A stretch of DNA of 64,000 nt from Clostridium uliginosum (GTDB taxonomy: Bacteria; Bacillota; Clostridia; Clostridiales; Clostridiaceae), in NCBI RefSeq assembly GCF_900112485.1, contig NZ_FOMG01000004.1, forward strand, positions 62,001-126,000, written 5' to 3'. Made by a program: the position numbers and the translations under genes. Positions 1 through 9,652 of this stretch are shown in pieces. Under the pieces are notes generated by a model that saw nothing but the letters and a program-made list of their open reading frames with translations, was not told the DNA's origin and did not search any database. The stretch's first letter is position 1; every line of letters starts with the position of its first letter.

Positions 1-83
1 AGTAAAACTCTACCTAATTCATCAAAAATCTGCCTTCCAAGAATTTCATCTCCCTTCAGGTTGGAGACATTAACAACTCTCAT
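1..83 (-). CDS. 5' end of a gene cut by the window edge (possibly HD-GYP type)
   Basis: An ATG at 83-81 follows a strong GGAGGT site at 88-93 and opens a frame that runs off the left edge (27 codons visible, starting MRVVNVSNLKGDEIL). The start and ribosome binding site make it a convincing gene beginning. The first residues resemble the N-terminus of clostridial HD-GYP/HD domain signalling proteins, but no catalytic motif lies inside the window, so the family is only a guess. Confidence 0.6.
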   Translation of the reverse strand, partial: MRVVNVSNLKGDEILGRQIFDELGRVL

Positions 84-227
84 ATACACCTCCAAATGAA
101 ATAATTAATTGTCTACTGAACAGTCAAAAATTCTTTATCAAAAATAAATAAGGTATGAAAGAAAATAACACCATTAGTAGCTATTCTTATTTAAATATAT
201 TAGCATACTCTTACACTTTTGACTACA

Positions 228-262
228 GAAAAAGCAGATGATTTTAGTTTATCATCTGCCAT
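228..262 (-). terminator. Rho-independent terminator of the GH25 lysozyme gene
   Basis: Perfect 9-bp stem: 234-242 (GCAGATGAT) pairs with 251-259 (ATCATCTGC), loop of 8. Read on the minus strand the stem is followed by a run of T (228-233), as expected downstream of the lysozyme stop at 323. Confidence 0.8.
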
Positions 263-322
263 CTTTATTTCTATATTTGCTTTAAACTTGTACCTTATAA
301 TTGTTGTTTTCTTTAATATACC

Positions 323-1822
323 TTACCTAAAAATATCTTGTGTAAATTCGTCTAAATCTACATAAGAATTAATTCCATTAATAGTACCTTGATCTGTATA
401 TTGATGCCCTGCTCTAAGACTCCATACATTATTAGATGGTAAATTAGATGAGCTTTTATACCAATTAGCTTCCCATAATGTATATTTAGCTAGCCTGTTA
501 TCTAAATTACTTATAAAATCTGAATATGTATATATACATATATCCATATTACTTATCTTTTTAAATTCTTCTATAAATCTTAATGTATAATCCATAACAT
601 CAAATCCAGTTGTTTCTACATCTAAAACTGGTTTTAAGTCACTTTGCTTATCTTTTATATTGTTATAAAAATTGTCTGCTTGTGTTTCTGGAGAGCTTGT
701 CCCAACTAAAAAATGATAAAAACCAGTTTTTAATCCTGCACTTTTCGCACCATTATAATTAATTCCTAAGTAATTATCTACATAGGTTGTCCCTTCAGTA
801 GCTTTTATGTATACTAAATCAATTCCAGAAGCTTTTACTTTTTTAAAATCTATGTCTCCATTATAATGACTAATATCTATACCTTTAAATTTACTACTTG
901 TTGTGGGACTAGAATTACTATTTGCCACAGAACTATTAACACTAGAATTACTACTATTACCATTTGAATCTACTGATGCTAATTTCTTGCCATCAGAACC
1001 AATTTTATATCCATCTATTGTTGTGTTTGTAAGCAATTTTCCTGTAGATGGATCTAAGTAATAAGAATCACTTCCTGAATTTACTAAGCCTGTTGACATG
1101 GCTCCACTCTCTTTTAAGTAGTACCAAGTCCCACTAAGATTAATCCATCCCTTAGCCATAGCACCAGTATCATATAAATAATAACTAACTCCATTATCTA
1201 CAATCCACCCTGTTGTCATACTACCGTTACTATTAAAGTAATACCAGTGATTACTTAATTGCATCCAACCATTTGCCATAGCACCACTATTATAAAACAT
1301 ATACGTCTTATTATCTATTTGATTAAGACCAGTTATCATAGCCCCTGAATCATTTAAAAAGTACCAAATATTATTTAATTGCTTCCAGCCTTTAATCATA
1401 CTACCTGACTTATCTAAATAATACCATGTACCCTTATAGCTTAACCAACCAGTTGCCATTTTTCCATCATCTTTTAAGTAATACCAATTACTATCTGGTT
1501 TAATCCAACCACTTGCCCTTGTATTATCTGATTTATAGTAATACCAATCTCCATTCTTATTTTTCCATCCAATAGTTGATGTTATGTTGACTTTGCTATT
1601 TTCAATATTATTACCACTTTGTGTCTTATATTGTGAAATAACATTTAATACATTTGGTTTATTTTCAGGTATCCCTGGATTTGGGGCTGAATTTGCTGAT
1701 GTAGTAACACTGTTTAAATCACTAGTTGCAGCTTGTACACTTAATGGTTGACCAAAACTTAATACAATTGCAAAAGTTAAAACAAATGAAGTAAATTTCT
1801 TCTTAATATTCACATAAATCAT
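323..1822 (-). CDS. Secreted GH25 lysozyme with N-terminal choline-binding-type wall repeats
   Basis: Exported muramidase expected to cut the MurNAc-GlcNAc bond of peptidoglycan. A lysine-rich signal peptide ending near VQAA is followed by eight to nine repeats of about 20 residues with the pattern GW..xxxWYYL..xGxMxxGW (cell-wall/choline-binding repeats), then a Ser/Asn linker and a C-terminal GH25 domain of about 190 residues. GH25 hallmarks are FKGIDISHYN at its start and VLDVETTG, the DxE catalytic pair. The longest frame opens at 1930, but GGGGA at 1824-1828 lies directly upstream of the ATG at 1822 and about 10 nt from GTG at 1813, so the true start is one of these two, GTG 1813 having better spacing. 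It is followed by its own hairpin terminator. Probably an autolysin or cell-wall remodelling enzyme. The repeats-first, catalytic-last order is common in clostridia. Confidence 0.88.
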   Translation of the reverse strand: MIYVNIKKKFTSFVLTFAIVLSFGQPLSVQAATSDLNSVTTSANSAPNPGIPENKPNVLNVISQYKTQSGNNIENSKVNITSTIGWKNKNGDWYYYKSDNTRASGWIKPDSNWYYLKDDGKMATGWLSYKGTWYYLDKSGSMIKGWKQLNNIWYFLNDSGAMITGLNQIDNKTYMFYNSGAMANGWMQLSNHWYYFNSNGSMTTGWIVDNGVSYYLYDTGAMAKGWINLSGTWYYLKESGAMSTGLVNSGSDSYYLDPSTGKLLTNTTIDGYKIGSDGKKLASVDSNGNSSNSSVNSSVANSNSSPTTSSKFKGIDISHYNGDIDFKKVKASGIDLVYIKATEGTTYVDNYLGINYNGAKSAGLKTGFYHFLVGTSSPETQADNFYNNIKDKQSDLKPVLDVETTGFDVMDYTLRFIEEFKKISNMDICIYTYSDFISNLDNRLAKYTLWEANWYKSSSNLPSNNVWSLRAGHQYTDQGTINGINSYVDLDEFTQDIFR

Positions 1823-1947
1823 TCCCCTTTTAATTTTCACTAGCGATGCATGCTGACTTGTTGTTTTTTCAACAATCCTCAGTAAATGCAATTCATTTAA
1901 AATGATATAATTATCTCCATATGTAGTCAATAATTATACTATGGATA

Positions 1948-2331
1948 TTAAGGAAAATAATAGAGAGAATACGCAAACCTTCTCCATTTGTTAACCTGTT
2001 CTTCTCCATATTTTTTAGATGTTTCTTTCTTATTTAAACCTTGAAGCACGCCATAATATCTTTCATTTAATTTCCAGCATTTATGAACAGGAATCCACAT
2101 TAATTCCATCTCATGAAGAACAATCTATAGTGTTCTAATAGTTATTCTTAATACTGAAGTAAAGGCGACATCAAATATAAAACCATTTTCCGTTAAAATT
2201 TTACCAGCTTTTCTTGCTTCTAGTAATCCATTTTCTGTTAAATCTACATCCGTCAATTCTGTGAATCTATTTTCTTTATTCCATATACTTTGACCGACTC
2301 TTTTAAAAGCAATAGCCTCATAAGTGTCCAT
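1948..2331 (-). pseudogene. gpmA: Broken phosphoglycerate mutase (gpmA)
   Basis: Remnant of 2,3-bisphosphoglycerate-dependent phosphoglycerate mutase. The first 68 codons give [19 protein letters not shown] and match the family N-terminus, then an in-frame TAG (2125-2127) replaces the expected Asn after TIRTL. The same frame continues with family sequence ([20 protein letters not shown], then [18 protein letters not shown]) and ends at WRRFAYS with a stop at 1948, far short of about 230-250 residues. The catalytic motif RHG reads RVG here, so the phospho-accepting His is Val. Three separate lesions (active site, nonsense, C-terminal truncation) make it non-functional as a mutase. Confidence 0.85.
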
Positions 2332-2375
2332 TATGATATAATACGTACATTACTGCTTTTCATAGGAGGACATAT

Positions 2376-3812
2376 ATGATAGGGACATTACTTTTAAACA
2401 GATATGAGTTATTAGAAAAAATTGGTGAAGGTGGCATGGGAATTGTTTATAAAGCAAAGTGCACTTTATTAAATAGATTTGTAGCTGTAAAAATATTGAA
2501 AGCAGAGTTAAGTGATTCTGAAGACTTTATAACTAGATTTAAAAGGGAAGCAAATTCAATTGCAACCTTGTCACATCCAAACATAGTTAATGTTTATGAT
2601 GTTGGTTCAGAAAACAATATTAATTTTATAGTTATGGAATATATTAATGGAAAAACATTAAAGCAAATAATAAAGGAGAATGTTAGACTTAGTTCTTTGA
2701 ATACTTTAGATATAGCTTTTCAAATAGCTAATGTACTACAGTATACTCATAAAAATAATATAATTCATCGTGATATAAAACCAGATAATATTTTAATCAC
2801 TGAAAATAATATAGTTAAGCTAACTGATTTTGGAATCGCTAAAGTAGCAGATTCAGTAACCGTAACAAATTCCAATATGATTATAGGTTCTGTACATTAT
2901 TTTTCTCCAGAGCAAGCTAAAGGAAAGTTTGTGGATTGTAGAACAGACATATATTCCTTAGGTATTGTGATGTATGAAATGGTGACTGGAAGAGTACCTT
3001 TTAATGGAGAAACTTCTATTTCCGTAGCTATGATGCATATTCAAGAGCCTATTATTCCACCCAAAGAAGTTATTGCCGATATACCTGCAAATATAAATGC
3101 CGTAATTTTAAAGGCCTTGGAGAAAGAACCTATTAATAGATTTCAAACTGTTAAGGAGCTTACTGATATTTTAAATGCAATCAATGACAATTTTAATTTA
3201 GAAGTGAACTTTAAGAATCGGTCAATAGATGCTACAACAGTTATGATGCCAGAGCCAGATGTAATATTATCTGATACAATAAATCATTCTACAGTTGTTA
3301 TGAATCAAGAAACATTTCCAGAAACGTTAATAATTAAAAACCATAGAGAAAAACTAGACAAAACTAATGCTACAAATAAAAATAAAAAAATAATGCTAAC
3401 TATTGGATTTATTATTTTAGCTATGATTATTTGTATTTCGTGGAAATATTTTTCTAAAGTACCTTCTACAGAAACAAATACAGCTACTGCAGAAACTACA
3501 GTTCCAAAAGAGAGTGTAACATTACCAGCAGATGAAAAGAAACTTGTACCTTCACTTATTGGAAAGACTCAAGACGTTGCTGAGAACACTATAATTAGCA
3601 ATGGATTTTTGCTTGGCAATATCACAATTGAATATAGCAATACTATCCCTAATGGCTTAATTATTGCTCAATCACCTGCAGCAGATAGCTACTATGCAAA
3701 AAACGGAAAAATTGATTTAGTTATAAGCCAAGGACAAAAGGTTACTCAGGTTGCACCACAAACAAGGGGAAACGGAAATGGAAAGGATAAAAAAGTGAAA
3801 AATAATAAATGA
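2376..3812 (+). CDS. Membrane Ser/Thr protein kinase with one PASTA domain (PrkC-like)
   Basis: Hanks-type kinase, 478 residues. Residues about 10-270 form the kinase domain: glycine loop GEGGMG (18-23), VAVKIL lysine, HRDIKPDN catalytic loop near 131 and DFG near 151. A single transmembrane helix lies about 339-357. One extracellular PASTA domain follows (about 390-455, LVPSLIGKTQD to VISQGQ), then a basic tail (GNGKDKKVKNNK). Family members sense muropeptides through PASTA repeats. Typical PrkC/Stk proteins carry three or more PASTA units and sit beside a PP2C phosphatase and rsgA. Here there is only one PASTA and no phosphatase neighbour, so this is an orphan paralogue rather than the housekeeping kinase. 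AGGAGG at 2364-2369 fixes the start; the gene is divergent from the gpmA relic. Confidence 0.9.
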   Translation: MIGTLLLNRYELLEKIGEGGMGIVYKAKCTLLNRFVAVKILKAELSDSEDFITRFKREANSIATLSHPNIVNVYDVGSENNINFIVMEYINGKTLKQIIKENVRLSSLNTLDIAFQIANVLQYTHKNNIIHRDIKPDNILITENNIVKLTDFGIAKVADSVTVTNSNMIIGSVHYFSPEQAKGKFVDCRTDIYSLGIVMYEMVTGRVPFNGETSISVAMMHIQEPIIPPKEVIADIPANINAVILKALEKEPINRFQTVKELTDILNAINDNFNLEVNFKNRSIDATTVMMPEPDVILSDTINHSTVVMNQETFPETLIIKNHREKLDKTNATNKNKKIMLTIGFIILAMIICISWKYFSKVPSTETNTATAETTVPKESVTLPADEKKLVPSLIGKTQDVAENTIISNGFLLGNITIEYSNTIPNGLIIAQSPAADSYYAKNGKIDLVISQGQKVTQVAPQTRGNGNGKDKKVKNNK

Positions 3813-4030
3813 TTGTACTAGAGTTTTATAATAAGAAGATTGAGTTCTCACTTAAGTTAATTCCACCTTTTTCATAATTATCATTTTTATAAATTACTTT
3901 TGTCATTTCATTGATCCAATGAGACAAACTTTCTTTTTAATAATATGCAGCTATTTTGTAGTAAATAAATCACTTGAAAATTCACCTATTGAACTTATGA
4001 GAGGTGGAAAGGAAAAGAATAAGGTTGGCT

Positions 4031-4420
4031 TTATAGAAAGAAATCATAAAAATATCTTACATTTTCTAACTCATTCCATCTACAAACATCAAAATCTTTC
4101 GAATCTAGATTATATATTTTTGTATCCAATGTTCCAAGCATAAATGGTGAATGCGTTGCAATAATATATTGATTATTCAAAAATTCGTAAGCTCATTTCA
4201 CCATTTGAATATTTTTCTTGAGCAAATTTAATTCTTTCTATCTGTTGATCCGTCTTTGGCGAATACTTTAGTATTTCTAGTTGCTTCTTATTATATCCTT
4301 TTTTAGCATGGTCATAAATATATCCTTCTCGTAGTAGCGATAATATTTAACAATGAGGCTTTTCCACAAGCGTTATTCCCATAGAATATTGTGATTTTGT
4401 CAAAAACAAGATATTTCTTA
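4031..4420 (-). pseudogene. Relic of an AAA/RecF-like ATPase
   Basis: Minus-strand reading in shifting frames gives a P-loop piece (FDKITIFYGNNACGKASLL, 4360-4415) in which the Walker A Ser/Thr is Ala, then DHAKKGYNKKQLEILKYSP with an ending stop near 4187, then QYIIATHSPFMLGTLDTKIY continuing to DVCRWNELENVRYFYDFF and a stop at 4031. ATHSPFML is the typical D-loop/H-loop region of COG3910-type ATPases. The centre (signature and Walker B) is deleted and there are at least two frameshifts. The plus-strand open frame over the same stretch has no ribosome binding site and is a shadow. Confidence 0.7.
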
Positions 4421-4470
4421 TTTTTTATTAGTAAATATATTATCTTATTATCAATCTAATATATTCATAA

Positions 4471-4514
4471 AAAAAATCACAGCACTAAACATGTATTTAG
4501 TACTGTGATTTTTT
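4471..4514. terminator. Bidirectional hairpin terminator
   Basis: Arms 4471-4482 (AAAAAATCACAG) and 4503-4514 (CTGTGATTTTTT) pair perfectly and a second inner stem (ACTAAA/TTTAGT) extends it. A- and T-runs on both sides let it stop transcription either way. It lies 36 nt after the stop of the small minus-strand gene at 4550. Confidence 0.8.
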
Positions 4515-4549
4515 ATAAATTTACACAAAGCTATGACCTTTTGTTATTT

Positions 4550-4672
4550 TTACACTCTAGGAAGGCCTTTTATGGGCTTATGCATCTTCCTATTTTTCAC
4601 TGGATTTTGTGTATTTGATGTATTTGATGACTTATTATCATCATCATTTGTAATAAATTTATAATCTGCCAT
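4550..4672 (-). CDS. 40-residue hydrophilic small protein
   Basis: ATG at 4672 preceded by GAGGTGAG with 4-nt spacing, 40 codons, TAA at 4550. The product begins MADYKFITNDDDNKSSN and ends KPIKGLPRV: acidic/Ser-Asn rich N-terminal half, basic C-terminal half, no membrane segment. No family recognised. The good ribosome binding site, the following bidirectional terminator, and a second copy of its 3' end (10064-10120) argue it is or was a real gene. It is divergent from the secreted protein gene at 4832. Confidence 0.55.
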   Translation of the reverse strand: MADYKFITNDDDNKSSNTSNTQNPVKNRKMHKPIKGLPRV

Positions 4673-4749
4673 TTTTCTCACCTCTATTTTAGTTTTTACT
4701 TCTTATAAAATTTATATTCATAATCTAAAATGGATTGTGTGAAAATTCT

Positions 4750-4822
4750 TCATTTGTAATGCATAATCACTAATTTGGTATTAATATAGTTATAAAGGAA
4801 TAAATTACAATAAAGGGAGATT
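4750..4822. repeat. Duplicated upstream segment, copy A
   Basis: 73 bp between the small gene and the gene at 4832 recur with roughly 85% identity at 10510-10583 (shared cores ATAATCACTA and TAAATTACAATAAAGG). It contains the putative promoter region of the 4832 gene. Confidence 0.75.
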
Positions 4823-4831
4823 AAAATTAAT

Positions 4832-5647
4832 ATGAGAAAAATGACTATACAAAAATTAATTCTATCAACTTTAGGAATAGTATTAACTACTACTTTAATT
4901 TTAGGAACTGTACACACTGTAAATGCAGCTAGTATTAATGATACTAATTTTAAAATACAAGTAGTAGAAAATAGTTCAAATACTTCTTCAGAATACTTCA
5001 AAGAAAACATTAAATCACTAGAATTTAAAAATGGTAATAATGAACAAAAAATTAATCTTTTAAATCAAAAGATTAATGAAGACATTACTCCACTTATAAA
5101 TCAAATAAAAACTATAAGCAAAGAAGACTTTGATATGTATGGACAAGAGCATCCAACATTTCCATATGAAATAAACTCAGATTACAAAATAACTAATAAT
5201 TCAAATTCTTTATTAAGCCTATATAGAGATTTTTATAGCTATACTGGTGGTGCTCATGGAAATACTTTAAGAAGTGCTTATACAATTGATAAAGAAAAAG
5301 AAGAATTACTTTATTTAAATGATTTATTCGCTAAAGGATATGACTATAAAACAATAATCAATGGTGAAATATCAAAACAAATTAGTATTACCCCTGAAAA
5401 CTACTCTGAAGGTGGAAAAGAATTCAAAGGCATTAGTGATAAACAGAACTTCTATATTGAAGAAGTTACCCCTATTAAAGAAGAAAATGTTAATAAAAAA
5501 GACAACCTAACTAAAGAATATAATCTTGTAATATATTTTCAACAATATGAAATAGCTCCATATTGTTTTGGAATTCCAGAATTTAAAATTCCATTGAACT
5601 TATTTGGAGATAATTTCTTATATAATCAATCTTTAAATAATAAATAA
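4832..5647 (+). CDS. Secreted DUF4163/DUF3298 (RsiV-like extracellular) protein
   Basis: 271 residues with a signal peptide (MRKMTIQKLIL..., cleaved near VNAAS). The body holds the pattern of DUF4163 followed by DUF3298: YSYTGGAHGNT (about 138-148) is the hallmark GGAHG motif, then LYLNDLFAKGYDY and a C-terminal YEIAPYCFGIPEFKIP. These domains occur in RsiV-type anti-sigma ectodomains and PdaC-like wall proteins, and RsiV's domain binds lysozyme. Here there is no membrane anchor or anti-sigma part, so it is a free secreted domain. The closest purine-rich site (AGGGAG, 4814-4819) is 12 nt from ATG, slightly long. A strong terminator follows at 5686. Confidence 0.8.
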   Translation: MRKMTIQKLILSTLGIVLTTTLILGTVHTVNAASINDTNFKIQVVENSSNTSSEYFKENIKSLEFKNGNNEQKINLLNQKINEDITPLINQIKTISKEDFDMYGQEHPTFPYEINSDYKITNNSNSLLSLYRDFYSYTGGAHGNTLRSAYTIDKEKEELLYLNDLFAKGYDYKTIINGEISKQISITPENYSEGGKEFKGISDKQNFYIEEVTPIKEENVNKKDNLTKEYNLVIYFQQYEIAPYCFGIPEFKIPLNLFGDNFLYNQSLNNK

Positions 5648-5685
5648 TCCTATATCGTATTTATATATTGAGGATACAATAAATT

Positions 5686-5729
5686 AAATAAGCATATTAT
5701 CACCATTAATAGAGGTAATATGCTTATTT
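5686..5729 (+). terminator. Terminator after the DUF3298 gene
   Basis: Perfect 14-bp stem: 5686-5699 (AAATAAGCATATTA) with 5716-5729 (TAATATGCTTATTT), 16-nt loop, flanked by A and T runs. Confidence 0.8.
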
Positions 5730-5869
5730 AACATCTATTAACTCACCTATAGTCCCCTAATTTTGCCTGTTACAAAATAAATTAAATTATCTAATTAAAA
5801 TTCTACTAATATTCTTGCTGGAAGATTAGTAAAAAAAATTTCAAATAATTCTCGTACTAAATTGAAATT

Positions 5870-7504
5870 CTACTTCTCGCTTAATATGTCTTCAATTATG
5901 TTTTTTAAATTTTTACTCTCTTCAAAATCTGGATCTAAAACCAAGGATTTTTCTGTATACTCAAGTGCTCTATCAATTTGTTGTAAATTGTAATAGCAAA
6001 GTGCAATTTCATAATTAGTTTCAGGGCACTCACCATAAAATTCTAATGAAGATTCAAAAAATCTTAGAGCGTCCTTATCGTGACCAAGATAACCTAATAT
6101 TGAACCAAAATAATATCCTAAATCCCCCTCTTCACCAATAGGAAAATAATGTTCCCAAACTTTATGGATTGCATCAATCAGTTCATCTTTTGGGAAGTTT
6201 TCTTCAGTTGGTATTCTTTCAAGTAATATGTTATATAATTCAAGTAAGGTTCTTGCATCCCAAACTGTAAACCTTAGGAAGGTTAACAGTTCTTTCGTAG
6301 TTAAAGACTTACTTAAAGGCATAATTGCTTTTTTCATAATATAGAAGTCATCTGGTCCTATACTTTCAATAATCTCGTTATAAGCCATTGAAGTCTCTAT
6401 AAAATCATGATTACTCTTACTTAATAAAAATAGAGACACATTTACATTTTCGTGTTCATATATGCTATGTATGGCTTTTCCACCAAGTCCTTTAAAATAT
6501 AGCTCCAGAGCATGGAAGTTGACTGTCATAGAAATACATCCATGTTTTGATAAAAACGGATGATAGTTTTTAAACATAGCTTCTTCATTTTTATAACCCT
6601 TGTCAGCGGATATTAGGATTATGTCATCATTAAATAACTTTCTTAATTTGGAAATACACCTTAAGCCAATTATAGGCATGTAAAACGCTGTATCCTCTAA
6701 ACAATTTTTATAGTATAGAAGCACATCATTAAAATTCTTATCTTCATAATAATCATTGCCCTCAATTTTTTTATCTGTATAATAATAATCCAAACCTGCC
6801 AGAATTGATTTATCCTCAGGATCACCCTTCTCCTCTGGAGAAGTTACTGTAATTAAGCCTTCAAAAAGTTCTCCTTTGTTAACATAAAAAGTATCTTGAG
6901 GAAGACTGTCAAAGGTATAATTAGCGATTAAAATTAAAGGATTTTTCAGTTTACCACTTGATAGAACTTCACCACTATTTCTAAGCCTAATCTCTTCATC
7001 TTTAGCTATGTCAAAAGTTGCACAGTCAAGTACTCCAGATTCAAAATAAGGCTTTAAAAAGCTGTGGTTTTGCCAATATTCAATATTCCTCTCAGCAAAA
7101 TCCGTTACTATGTATTTAAACTTTAGACCTTTTAGTGAAGAATTTTCAATCATATGCAAAAATCTTTTTAGAAAAGTATAGGTAAATCGTCCCACTCCTG
7201 CTGCAAGTTCCATTATGTAGATGACGGTATTTTTATCTATATCTTCCCTTGCAACATAATCTCTGCAATACCCAAAAATAGTTTTAGCATATTGGTTTGC
7301 AATATAGGGATTTGTTGTTATATATTGAGGTACAATTCCTTTAATCCATGCCTCTGGACCTTGATTTGCAAAGAAATTCGTCTGTAATTCCCACAACATT
7401 GACTGTGATAATGGCTTTTCAGCCTCAACTATAACTCCAGGATTCTCCTTATCTTTTAAGTTAAGAGCCCTAGTAATATTATATTTCTTGTTTTTTTCTA
7501 ACAA
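5870..7504 (-). CDS. Methyltransferase-like protein with C-terminal TPR
   Basis: 544 residues. Residues about 90-200 look like a class I SAM-dependent fold: IYIMELAAGVGRFTYTFL corresponds to motif I (E-x-A-x-G-x-G) and FKYIVTDFAERN to motif II, reminiscent of MidA/NDUFAF7-type enzymes. The last about 90 residues (GDLGYYFGSILGYLGHDKDA, then YEIALCYYNLQQIDRALEY) are two to three TPR units. No signal peptide. Substrate unknown. The start is TTG at 7504, eight nt after GGGAGG; no ATG is better placed. Standalone gene between the 4832 gene and selO. The fold call is from motif recognition only. Confidence 0.7.
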   Translation of the reverse strand: MLEKNKKYNITRALNLKDKENPGVIVEAEKPLSQSMLWELQTNFFANQGPEAWIKGIVPQYITTNPYIANQYAKTIFGYCRDYVAREDIDKNTVIYIMELAAGVGRFTYTFLKRFLHMIENSSLKGLKFKYIVTDFAERNIEYWQNHSFLKPYFESGVLDCATFDIAKDEEIRLRNSGEVLSSGKLKNPLILIANYTFDSLPQDTFYVNKGELFEGLITVTSPEEKGDPEDKSILAGLDYYYTDKKIEGNDYYEDKNFNDVLLYYKNCLEDTAFYMPIIGLRCISKLRKLFNDDIILISADKGYKNEEAMFKNYHPFLSKHGCISMTVNFHALELYFKGLGGKAIHSIYEHENVNVSLFLLSKSNHDFIETSMAYNEIIESIGPDDFYIMKKAIMPLSKSLTTKELLTFLRFTVWDARTLLELYNILLERIPTEENFPKDELIDAIHKVWEHYFPIGEEGDLGYYFGSILGYLGHDKDALRFFESSLEFYGECPETNYEIALCYYNLQQIDRALEYTEKSLVLDPDFEESKNLKNIIEDILSEK

Positions 7505-7524
7505 AACAATTCCTCCCTAAATCT

Positions 7525-7552
7525 AAAGTGAAACTTTTCAGGTGGAGTTTTA
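7525..7552. repeat. 28-bp repeat, copy A (inverted copy at 22594)
   Basis: AAAGTGAAACTTTTCAGG and the following 10 bases recur in inverted orientation at 22594-22621 with one mismatch in 28. The rest of the 7505-7720 gap shows nothing else I can identify. Confidence 0.6.
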
Positions 7553-7720
7553 TCCCCAGCTGAATTTAGTTGAACTTATCCATGAGTGTGCAGCCGTTAT
7601 CTCCCATGTAAAGAATAGGGAGTGTTACTAATGCCAGCTATCGGATAAAAATCAATTTTAGCAAAAATATTCTTAACAAAATGATTATACTATTAGCATT
7701 TAATTATGCATAGGTTGCTA

Positions 7721-9196
7721 TTAGGTACCACAAAAGGTTCGGTAAGGACAGGTAGACTTCTCAGGTAGTGCAACATAACCAGCCTGTTCATTTGAGTGAG
7801 CGTAAGGGTTAGAAAGCACATCAAGAAGCTTTTCCATCACGCTGTAGTCTCCTTTTTTCTCTGCTGCTTCTAATGCTTCTTCTACCCGGTGGTTACGAGG
7901 GATTATCTCAGGATTTGAGCTTTTCATTAGCTCATGGTAAGAATCTTTAGATTCCTCCTGCCTGCCCAGTCTCTCCTGCCACTTTTCATGCCACTCAGCA
8001 AATGACTCAGTGTCAAACAAGGCCATATCTGTGAAATCATCAAAAGTTAATGCACGGAAGGTATTGGTATAGTCCGCACCATACTTATGCATAATACTAA
8101 GAAGGTTTTCAATAAGGATTTTGTCCTCTGCCTCTTCGTTAAATATCCCTAGTTTTGTTCTCATTCCTGATAACCAATTACTGTGATACAACTGCATAAA
8201 CTCTCCAATTGCACTCTCAGCCAGCTGTGCAGCCTTCTCTTTATTATCATCTATCAGCGGTAATAGGGTTTCAGCAAATCGTACGAGATTCCATCCAGCA
8301 ATATACGGCTGATTTCCATAGGCATAGCGGCCTTTCATATCAATTGAGCTGAATACCGTTGCTGGGTCATAGGTATCCATGAAGGCGCAAGGCCCATAAT
8401 CAATGGTTTCTCCACTAATTGTCACGTTGTCAGTGTTCATCACCCCATGGATAAAACCAACCTGCTGCCATTTAGCAATAAGCGCTGCCTGACGCTTAAT
8501 CACTTCTTGAAGTAGGAAAAGATAGCGATTTTCAGTACCGTCACCATCTAAAAAATGTCGTTTAAGTGCATAATCAGCCAGAGCCCGAAGTTCTTCAACT
8601 GTTCCCCACTCTGCAGCATATTGAAATGTACCAACGCGCAAATGACTGGCAGCCACACGTGTTAGAACTGCACCTGGAAGTTCAGCTTCTCGAAATACTG
8701 ACTCACCAGTTGTCACCACCGCTAGACTGCGGGTTGTTGGAATGCCAAGTGCATACATTGCTTCGCTAATTATATATTCACGTAGCATTGGTCCAAGTGC
8801 CGCTTTACCATCACCACCTCGGGAGTAAGGCGTTCTACCTGAACCCTTTAGTTGAATATCAACACGATCACCTCGAGGCGTAATTTGCTCTCCAAGCAGC
8901 AAAGCCCGGCCGTCTCCTAACATAGTAAAATGTCCAAATTGATGCCCTGCGTAAGCTTGAGCAATAGGCAAAGCGCCTTTTGGTATCTGATTGCCAGCAA
9001 GCACTGCTACCCCATCACTCTTTTGCAGTGACTGGACGTTCAACCCAAGATATGCGGCAAGATGATCATTGAGTATGATCAACTTTGGTGAGTCTACAGG
9101 TGTTGGGACCTGTTTTGAAAAAAATAATTTCGGCAGATTAGCATAACTGTTATCTAAGTTCCATCCTGTTTCTATTATTACTTTTCTATCTTCCAT
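7721..9196 (-). CDS. selO: SelO protein adenylyltransferase (YdiU)
   Basis: 491 residues, the usual length of bacterial SelO. The family is a pseudokinase fold that AMPylates Ser/Thr/Tyr of redox proteins. Visible signatures: [67 protein letters not shown] (metal/catalytic loop), DYGPCAFMD, and the conserved C-terminal end TFCGT, whose Cys aligns with selenocysteine in vertebrates. Start ATG 9196 with AAAGGA seven nt upstream. Its base composition differs from the neighbourhood: bases 8821-8880 are 50% G+C and the third positions are rich in G/C. That, plus integrase debris just upstream, suggests acquisition by transfer. Confidence 0.95.
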   Translation of the reverse strand: MEDRKVIIETGWNLDNSYANLPKLFFSKQVPTPVDSPKLIILNDHLAAYLGLNVQSLQKSDGVAVLAGNQIPKGALPIAQAYAGHQFGHFTMLGDGRALLLGEQITPRGDRVDIQLKGSGRTPYSRGGDGKAALGPMLREYIISEAMYALGIPTTRSLAVVTTGESVFREAELPGAVLTRVAASHLRVGTFQYAAEWGTVEELRALADYALKRHFLDGDGTENRYLFLLQEVIKRQAALIAKWQQVGFIHGVMNTDNVTISGETIDYGPCAFMDTYDPATVFSSIDMKGRYAYGNQPYIAGWNLVRFAETLLPLIDDNKEKAAQLAESAIGEFMQLYHSNWLSGMRTKLGIFNEEAEDKILIENLLSIMHKYGADYTNTFRALTFDDFTDMALFDTESFAEWHEKWQERLGRQEESKDSYHELMKSSNPEIIPRNHRVEEALEAAEKKGDYSVMEKLLDVLSNPYAHSNEQAGYVALPEKSTCPYRTFCGT

Positions 9197-9327
9197 GGTA
9201 TATCCTTTCTTCTTCTATTTTTTTATATCTTAATCTTTTCTTTTACATAAAACAAAAATGATAGCATTGTAAGATATATTTTAGTTATACACTTATCATA
9301 TCAACACAATGAAATCATTTTTATTAT

Positions 9328-9652
9328 CTACTTCAGCCTTTTTTTTATACCCATTTCATACAAAGATATTAATGGTTTATTTTCAAGCAATGTTTTATAT
9401 AATGATTTCGGAATTAAAGAATTGTTTATGAGCTTCATTTACCCAAATGGTCAGAGTAAAGAATTCTCCATTAAATCTTCTTTTAGTATCTTAGCCAACC
9501 TATCTTTTATAGATATAAAACTATTCTTTTCTTCTATAGAATATTTAACAGAATACTTTGAAGGATCTCTTATTATATGCTCAATAAAGTAATCATAAGT
9601 TTCTGATATATTAGATTCTGTAACATTAAATTTTGTTTTTATTTCAATTTCT
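9328..9652 (-). pseudogene. Unidentified gene relic
   Basis: The minus strand reads coherently for about 65 codons (FNVTESNISETYDYFIEHII, then SIKDRLAKILKEDL) up to a stop near 9455, and resumes after two stops with SLIPKSLYKTLLENKPLISL. Neither part has a start with a ribosome binding site. I do not recognise the family. Confidence 0.35.

Noticed and set aside
3919..4143. Plus-strand open frame of 74 codons
   Set aside because: No ribosome binding site, and the minus strand of the same bases reads as the C-terminus of an AAA ATPase; treated as a shadow of that relic.
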